Assembly (NCBI GenBank): GCA_910585465.1
Contig: CAJUEW010000004.1
Coordinates: 109,368 to 173,367, forward strand
Length of the DNA: 64,000 bases
Source: an uncultured Lachnospiraceae bacterium
GTDB lineage: Bacteria > Bacillota > Clostridia > Lachnospirales > Lachnospiraceae
Direction of reading: 5' to 3'
Both the position numbers and the translations under genes were made by a program. The first letter of the stretch is position 1. Each line of letters starts with the position of its first letter. The notes below the pieces were generated by a model. The model saw only the letters and a list, made by a program, of their open reading frames with translations, did no database searches and was not told the DNA's origin. This document shows, one piece after another, positions 61,091 through 64,000 of the stretch.

Positions 61091-61675
61091 ATGACAGATT
61101 TATTTGCAGAATATTTTACAGGCTCAGATCCTGGCATCCTGACTGCGGCCGCGGCTTCTGTCTGCTTTCTGTTCTGGTATATTTTAAAAAACCAGAAAAC
61201 CATTCAGAAGTTTATTGACAAGCTGTATGACAGGAGAAAAACCAAAGAAGAATTATTAAAGGCAATCCGTGAAAACCAGGCTGAAATAAAACAGCTTGTG
61301 GAAAACCGGCTGAACGACCGCAGGCAGTCTCTGCTCGTCCAAAAGGAGCTTACCGAATCCATATCTTCCATTTCCCGAAAAATTGACGATATGCAGAAAA
61401 ATACCGATCAAAGGTTCTATGAAAGCGAGCAGAAAAACAACAAACGCATCCGCGCGGAATTAAAGGATAAAATCAGCCAGTCTTACCGATATTACCACTC
61501 TTCAGGAAAAATCAATGATATGGAGCTTGAGGCATTGGAGGATTTGATTGAAGAATATGAGTCAGCCGACGGAAAAAACAGCTTTGTACATACAGTTGTT
61601 CAGAAAGAAATGTATACCTGGGAGAAAGACGACAAAATAAAAAAAGAATTATTTTTTGAAAATTCAGCGAAATAG
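61091..61675 (+). CDS. Membrane-anchored coiled-coil protein
   Basis: 194 aa. One N-terminal membrane span (about 17-33, AAAASVCFLFWYIL) is followed by a long charged coiled coil (about 35-125, with KTKEELLKAIRENQAEIKQL in part) and an acidic tail. I do not recognise the family. Its place after endolysin and holin suggests a lysis accessory, such as a holin modulator or spanin-like spacer, but Gram-positive phages rarely have spanins. A weak AAGGCGGAG site lies before the ATG. Confidence 0.7.
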   Translation: MTDLFAEYFTGSDPGILTAAAASVCFLFWYILKNQKTIQKFIDKLYDRRKTKEELLKAIRENQAEIKQLVENRLNDRRQSLLVQKELTESISSISRKIDDMQKNTDQRFYESEQKNNKRIRAELKDKISQSYRYYHSSGKINDMELEALEDLIEEYESADGKNSFVHTVVQKEMYTWEKDDKIKKELFFENSAK

Positions 61676-61677
61676 CT

Positions 61678-61706
61678 TTACATTATTTTTTCGCTATGGT
61701 ATTCTG
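61678..61706 (+). promoter_or_regulatory. Possible host-type promoter of the DUF262 gene
   Basis: TTTACA (61678-61683) and TATTCT (61701-61706), 17 bp apart, about 40 nt before the DUF262 gene. It would let that gene be expressed outside the lytic program. Confidence 0.5.
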
Positions 61707-61744
61707 AAGACATTATATTTTCTAATTTTTCGGAGGTACATTTT

Positions 61745-62716
61745 ATGGACTATATTTGCAGGACAAGAGCGCTGCAATCTTTAACAAGAGATATTGCCAA
61801 AGGAAAAATCTTACTTTCCCATGAGCTTCAGAGAAAAGAAGGCCAGTGGAACAGGATGCAGAAATCAGATTTAATTGACAGCCTGCTCAGAGGCTATCCT
61901 CTTAACCCTACTTACGGAGTTAAGCAGGATAACAAACTCGCTATCATTGACGGGGTACAGAGATTATCAACCATAAGAGACTTTATTAACGGAAAATTTT
62001 CATTATCCAAAGCTTTGGAGCCTGTCGTCATCAACGGCGAAGAAAAAAATATTGCCGGATTAAAATTCAATAAGTTCGACGATGATACCAAGGAAGCGCT
62101 TATCAGCTCTGAGCTTCAGATATATGAGCTGACTGATTATACAGATAAGGATGTGCGGGAAATGTTCCGAAGACAGAATAACGGAACCGCGTTAAAGCCT
62201 TCACAGAAGCTTACCGCTGTGGAAAGCGCGGAGCTGAACAGCTTAATCTACAGTCTGTGCCGCCATCCGTTCCTGTCTAAAGTCGTTTCTGCCACCCAGG
62301 CCAAGAGAGATATGGATAAAGATGTCATCCGGGAATTGCTGATGCTGACCTCCGCGTCGGAGGAAACCCCTATTACCTCCTTCAGAGCAAAGGATATGGG
62401 CACCTTTATTGCGGAATATGAGATTGACGAAGGTAAGATAGAATTAATAAAGCAGGCCCTGGACAGACTGGACGAAGCCTTTGAGGACAATGTAAAGGTT
62501 CCCAAAACCTCCGTTTCCATGATCTGCTTTGGCATGTACTGCGTAATCAAAGACAATAAAGACGTTTCCAGATATATCAACTGGTTAAAGGAAGACTTTC
62601 TTGCAAACTATGATACCAATGATGCCTATAAGCAGTACTGCATAAGCGGCACATCCAGCAATACGAATGTCACAGGCAGACTGAATTACTTCAGAAATAT
62701 TATACAGGAAATGTAA
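61745..62716 (+). CDS. DUF262 (GmrS/ParB-like) domain protein
   Basis: 323 aa. LAIIDGVQRLSTIRDF (about 66-80) is the DGxQRLxT motif of the DUF262/ParB nucleotide-binding fold, and MFRRQNNGTALKPSQKL (140-156) the FxRxNxGxxxL segment. The N-terminus reads QRKEGQWNRMQKSDLIDSLLRGYPL, quoted only in part. DUF262 proteins occur in GmrSD restriction enzymes and in phages. The HNH-type DUF1524 partner domain is absent, so this is a short form. It has its own likely promoter and is followed by a strong terminator. Confidence 0.85.
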   Translation: MDYICRTRALQSLTRDIAKGKILLSHELQRKEGQWNRMQKSDLIDSLLRGYPLNPTYGVKQDNKLAIIDGVQRLSTIRDFINGKFSLSKALEPVVINGEEKNIAGLKFNKFDDDTKEALISSELQIYELTDYTDKDVREMFRRQNNGTALKPSQKLTAVESAELNSLIYSLCRHPFLSKVVSATQAKRDMDKDVIRELLMLTSASEETPITSFRAKDMGTFIAEYEIDEGKIELIKQALDRLDEAFEDNVKVPKTSVSMICFGMYCVIKDNKDVSRYINWLKEDFLANYDTNDAYKQYCISGTSSNTNVTGRLNYFRNIIQEM

Positions 62717-62751
62717 CAAGCCTTTCACAATAAAACAAAATATCTGTATTT

Positions 62752-62787
62752 AAAAAAGAGTCTGATGCCAAAATCAGACTCTTTTTT
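62752..62787 (+). terminator. Terminator after the DUF262 gene
   Basis: Perfect 15-bp stem: AAAAAAGAGTCTGAT (62752-62766) pairs with 62773-62787, six-base loop, T-rich tail. Confidence 0.85.
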
Positions 62788-62831
62788 ATTTTTTACAAAA
62801 AAATAAAAAACAAAGATTGTGAGGAAATCCC

Positions 62832-63587
62832 ATGGAATTAAACTATTTTGATTTATTGTCCCCCGAACCAATGCCTCTTTGGAATATGGGCGGCGTCATA
62901 TGCCCTACCCTGAGAGAAATAAGTAAAATCACTTATAATACCTATCAAAAATATTTATTTGTTTTATCAATGACCCCAAAAATATATTTCAACATTACAG
63001 GACAGTCCGGATATTACGAATATTTACCAGATGAGCAGAAAGCCTCCTTCCATATATTTGATCTGATTATACAGGACAGACAGATCCTCTTTATCGCAGA
63101 GACCGCGCTGAACTTTTTCCTGGAGTACAAAACCAAATACAGTGAACAGCTCCGCTGCTTCTTATTATATAAAAATGAAAAGGAATCTCCTGCGGGCAAT
63201 ATAGACAAGGAGCTGTGGCTCTCCGTATGCGACATCATTCTGCAGCGTAATCACGCAAAGCAGAAAAATGAGGACTTATCAAATATAAAGAGCAAAAAGG
63301 CCCTGTCTATTGTACAGAAGCTTCAGAAAGGCAGAGAAAATAAGCAGAAAAGAGCAAAAACTGATAAAAATATGGAACTGGGAAATATTATCTCCGCGGT
63401 CGCAAATAAAAGCAGCTCACTGAACATTATCAACATATGGGACATGACTGTTTACCAGCTATGGGATACCTTTTACCGTACATGTAATAATAATGTCCTT
63501 GATATACAATCCATGAGCGTGGCAACCTGGGGAGATAAAAACAGTCTCTTTGACTCCGCTGCATGGTATAAGGATATACATATCTGA
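62832..63587 (+). CDS. Phage-type hypothetical protein, possibly a tail-module protein
   Basis: 251 aa, GTGAGGAAATCCC before the ATG. The opening FDLLSPEPMPLWNMGGVICPTLREISKI and the end SVATWGDKNSLFDSAAWYKDI (each quoted in part only as family cues: LLSPEP, CPTLREI, WGDKNSLFD) resemble a protein I associate with tail modules of Clostridia phages. A basic helical stretch lies around 155-180. Function is uncertain; a tail assembly chaperone is one possibility. Confidence 0.6.
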   Translation: MELNYFDLLSPEPMPLWNMGGVICPTLREISKITYNTYQKYLFVLSMTPKIYFNITGQSGYYEYLPDEQKASFHIFDLIIQDRQILFIAETALNFFLEYKTKYSEQLRCFLLYKNEKESPAGNIDKELWLSVCDIILQRNHAKQKNEDLSNIKSKKALSIVQKLQKGRENKQKRAKTDKNMELGNIISAVANKSSSLNIINIWDMTVYQLWDTFYRTCNNNVLDIQSMSVATWGDKNSLFDSAAWYKDIHI

Positions 63588-63659
63588 TTATTTCAACAGA
63601 CTACGGAACCAGACCGAATTCAATAAATCCGGAAAGCACTTCTAATATCAAAAATACCG

Positions 63660-63873
63660 AAAACGGTCGAAAATATGAAATCCCACTCCCAAAAAACCCT
63701 TTAAAGTCAACAACCCCGATGCAAGCATGCGGGGCATCAAACAAGCAACGATGCAAAGCATCGGGGTATGTGACCCTCGCGGCAGTCGCCAAATGCCTGC
63801 AAGCAGTCACTTGGCTCGTTGCTTGCGGGAATCAATGGTTTCCAGCATTTCCCATAAGGGGACTATTGGATAG
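63660..63873 (+). repeat. Intergenic module, copy 2 (interrupted)
   Basis: AAAACGGTCGAAAA (63660-63673) is identical to copy 1. A diverged first hairpin arm and TTAAAGTCAA follow. After an inserted hairpin block, ATCAATGGTTTCC, CATAAGGGG (about 63853-63860) and CTATTGGATA (about 63863-63872) resume the copy 1 order. The outer motifs are conserved while the terminator stem has decayed. Confidence 0.7.
63712..63830 (+). mobile_element. REP/MITE-like hairpin insertion inside module copy 2
   Basis: About 120 bp with no coding frame and nested inverted repeats. CAAGCAACG (63742-63750) pairs with CGTTGCTTG (about 63818-63826), CGATGC-AAA-GCATCG lies at its left, and GTGAC pairs with GTCAC inside. 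TCAA occurs at both borders (about 63707 and 63832), while copy 1 has only one, which looks like a short target duplication. Confidence 0.5.
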
Positions 63874-64000
63874 AAAAGAAAAATAAGAAAAGAAAAAATC
63901 AAAAAACACCGGCAGAACAAAATACAAAGCTTAAAAGCATCATGCCTGCCGGAAATAAAATCCGTTCATTGAGCATGACTGGCATATCCTTCATTGCTGA

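Larger units (their letters stand above)
63588..64000. other. Right-edge intergenic region
   Basis: Holds the second copy of the intergenic module and its hairpin-rich insertion (63660-63873). Near the edge a CCGGCAG/CTGCCGG inverted repeat (about 63910-63957) is followed on the minus strand by TGTTTTTTGATTTTTTC, a possible terminator for a gene entering from the right. A minus-strand frame ending at TGA 63899 is open to the edge for 33 codons; its coding status cannot be judged. Confidence 0.5.

Noticed and set aside
56335..63587. Retron or reverse transcriptase-based defence system
   Set aside because: No YxDD reverse transcriptase motif is present; the acidic motif is the DFDSD of double-psi barrel polymerases.
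63660..63873. CRISPR array
   Set aside because: The repeats are nested palindromes of unequal size without regular spacers.

Overview
The window looks like the chromosome of an anaerobic, endospore-forming member of the Clostridia, most likely Lachnospiraceae. The reasons are the sporulation genes (spoIIGA, sigE, sigG, a YlmC/YmxH-type protein), oxygen-sensitive glycyl-radical chemistry, an FprA flavodiiron protein with rubredoxin, meso-diaminopimelate dehydrogenase, a BMP/Nup nucleoside transporter and AGGAGG-type ribosome binding sites. Most of the window is ordinary core genome, largely on the minus strand.

Layout. 1-3.6 kb (minus): radical-SAM/PDZ protein, der, plsY, and the start of gpsA. 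3.7-4.9 kb (plus): a long, divergent PRPP synthetase. 5.0-6.9 kb: nagA-nagB. 7.0-15.1 kb (minus): a translation and secretion operon, ylxM-ffh-rpsP-khpA-rimM-trmD-rplS-lepB2-rbgA-lepB-rnhB-yraN-pgeF; one of its two signal-peptidase homologues has lost both catalytic residues. 15.2-26.0 kb (minus): a ten-gene nucleoside uptake and salvage operon, add-bmp-nupO-nupP-nupQ-udp-yjjI-cdd-deoB-yjjW. It has a strong promoter and an attenuator-like leader, and it contains an uncharacterised YjjI/YjjW glycyl-radical pair. 26-33.5 kb: assorted genes (cation antiporter, YtaF, ddh, FliB-like, map, GNAT, HAD, hflX). 33.6-38.3 kb: sialic-acid catabolic operon (nanA, SSS transporter, yhcH, ROK kinase, RpiR regulator). 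38.6-44.7 kb: fprA and rubredoxin, Cof phosphatase, small alarmone synthetase, nitrilase-like protein, asnA, greA, aroK. 44.7-55.3 kb: nrdR, ylmC-sigG facing sigE-spoIIGA, aroD-aroE, and a dcw-type cluster (ftsZ, divIB, murA, ftsW, mraY). A tRNA-Gly(CCC) gene follows at 55.4 kb.

From about 55.6 kb to the right edge the content changes to phage-type accessory DNA on the plus strand. It holds a candidate structured small RNA and a two-gene unit of a 201-aa unknown protein overlapping a 942-aa protein. The large protein carries both halves of a double-psi beta-barrel RNA polymerase, including GADFDSD, which matches the catalytic DxDxD loop of RpoC, YonO and eukaryotic RdRP-type enzymes. Next come a CHAP endolysin, an LLH-type holin, a membrane-anchored coiled-coil protein, a DUF262 protein and a possible tail-module protein. 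A repeated intergenic module (AAAACGGTCGAAAA, a terminator hairpin or its remnant, CATAAGGGG, CTATTGGATA) precedes the lysis cassette and recurs at the right end, where a hairpin-rich segment appears to have been inserted in it. I read this as the left part of a prophage or related element that carries its own single-chain RNA polymerase. The repeated module is a candidate for where transcription units end and the element polymerase starts.
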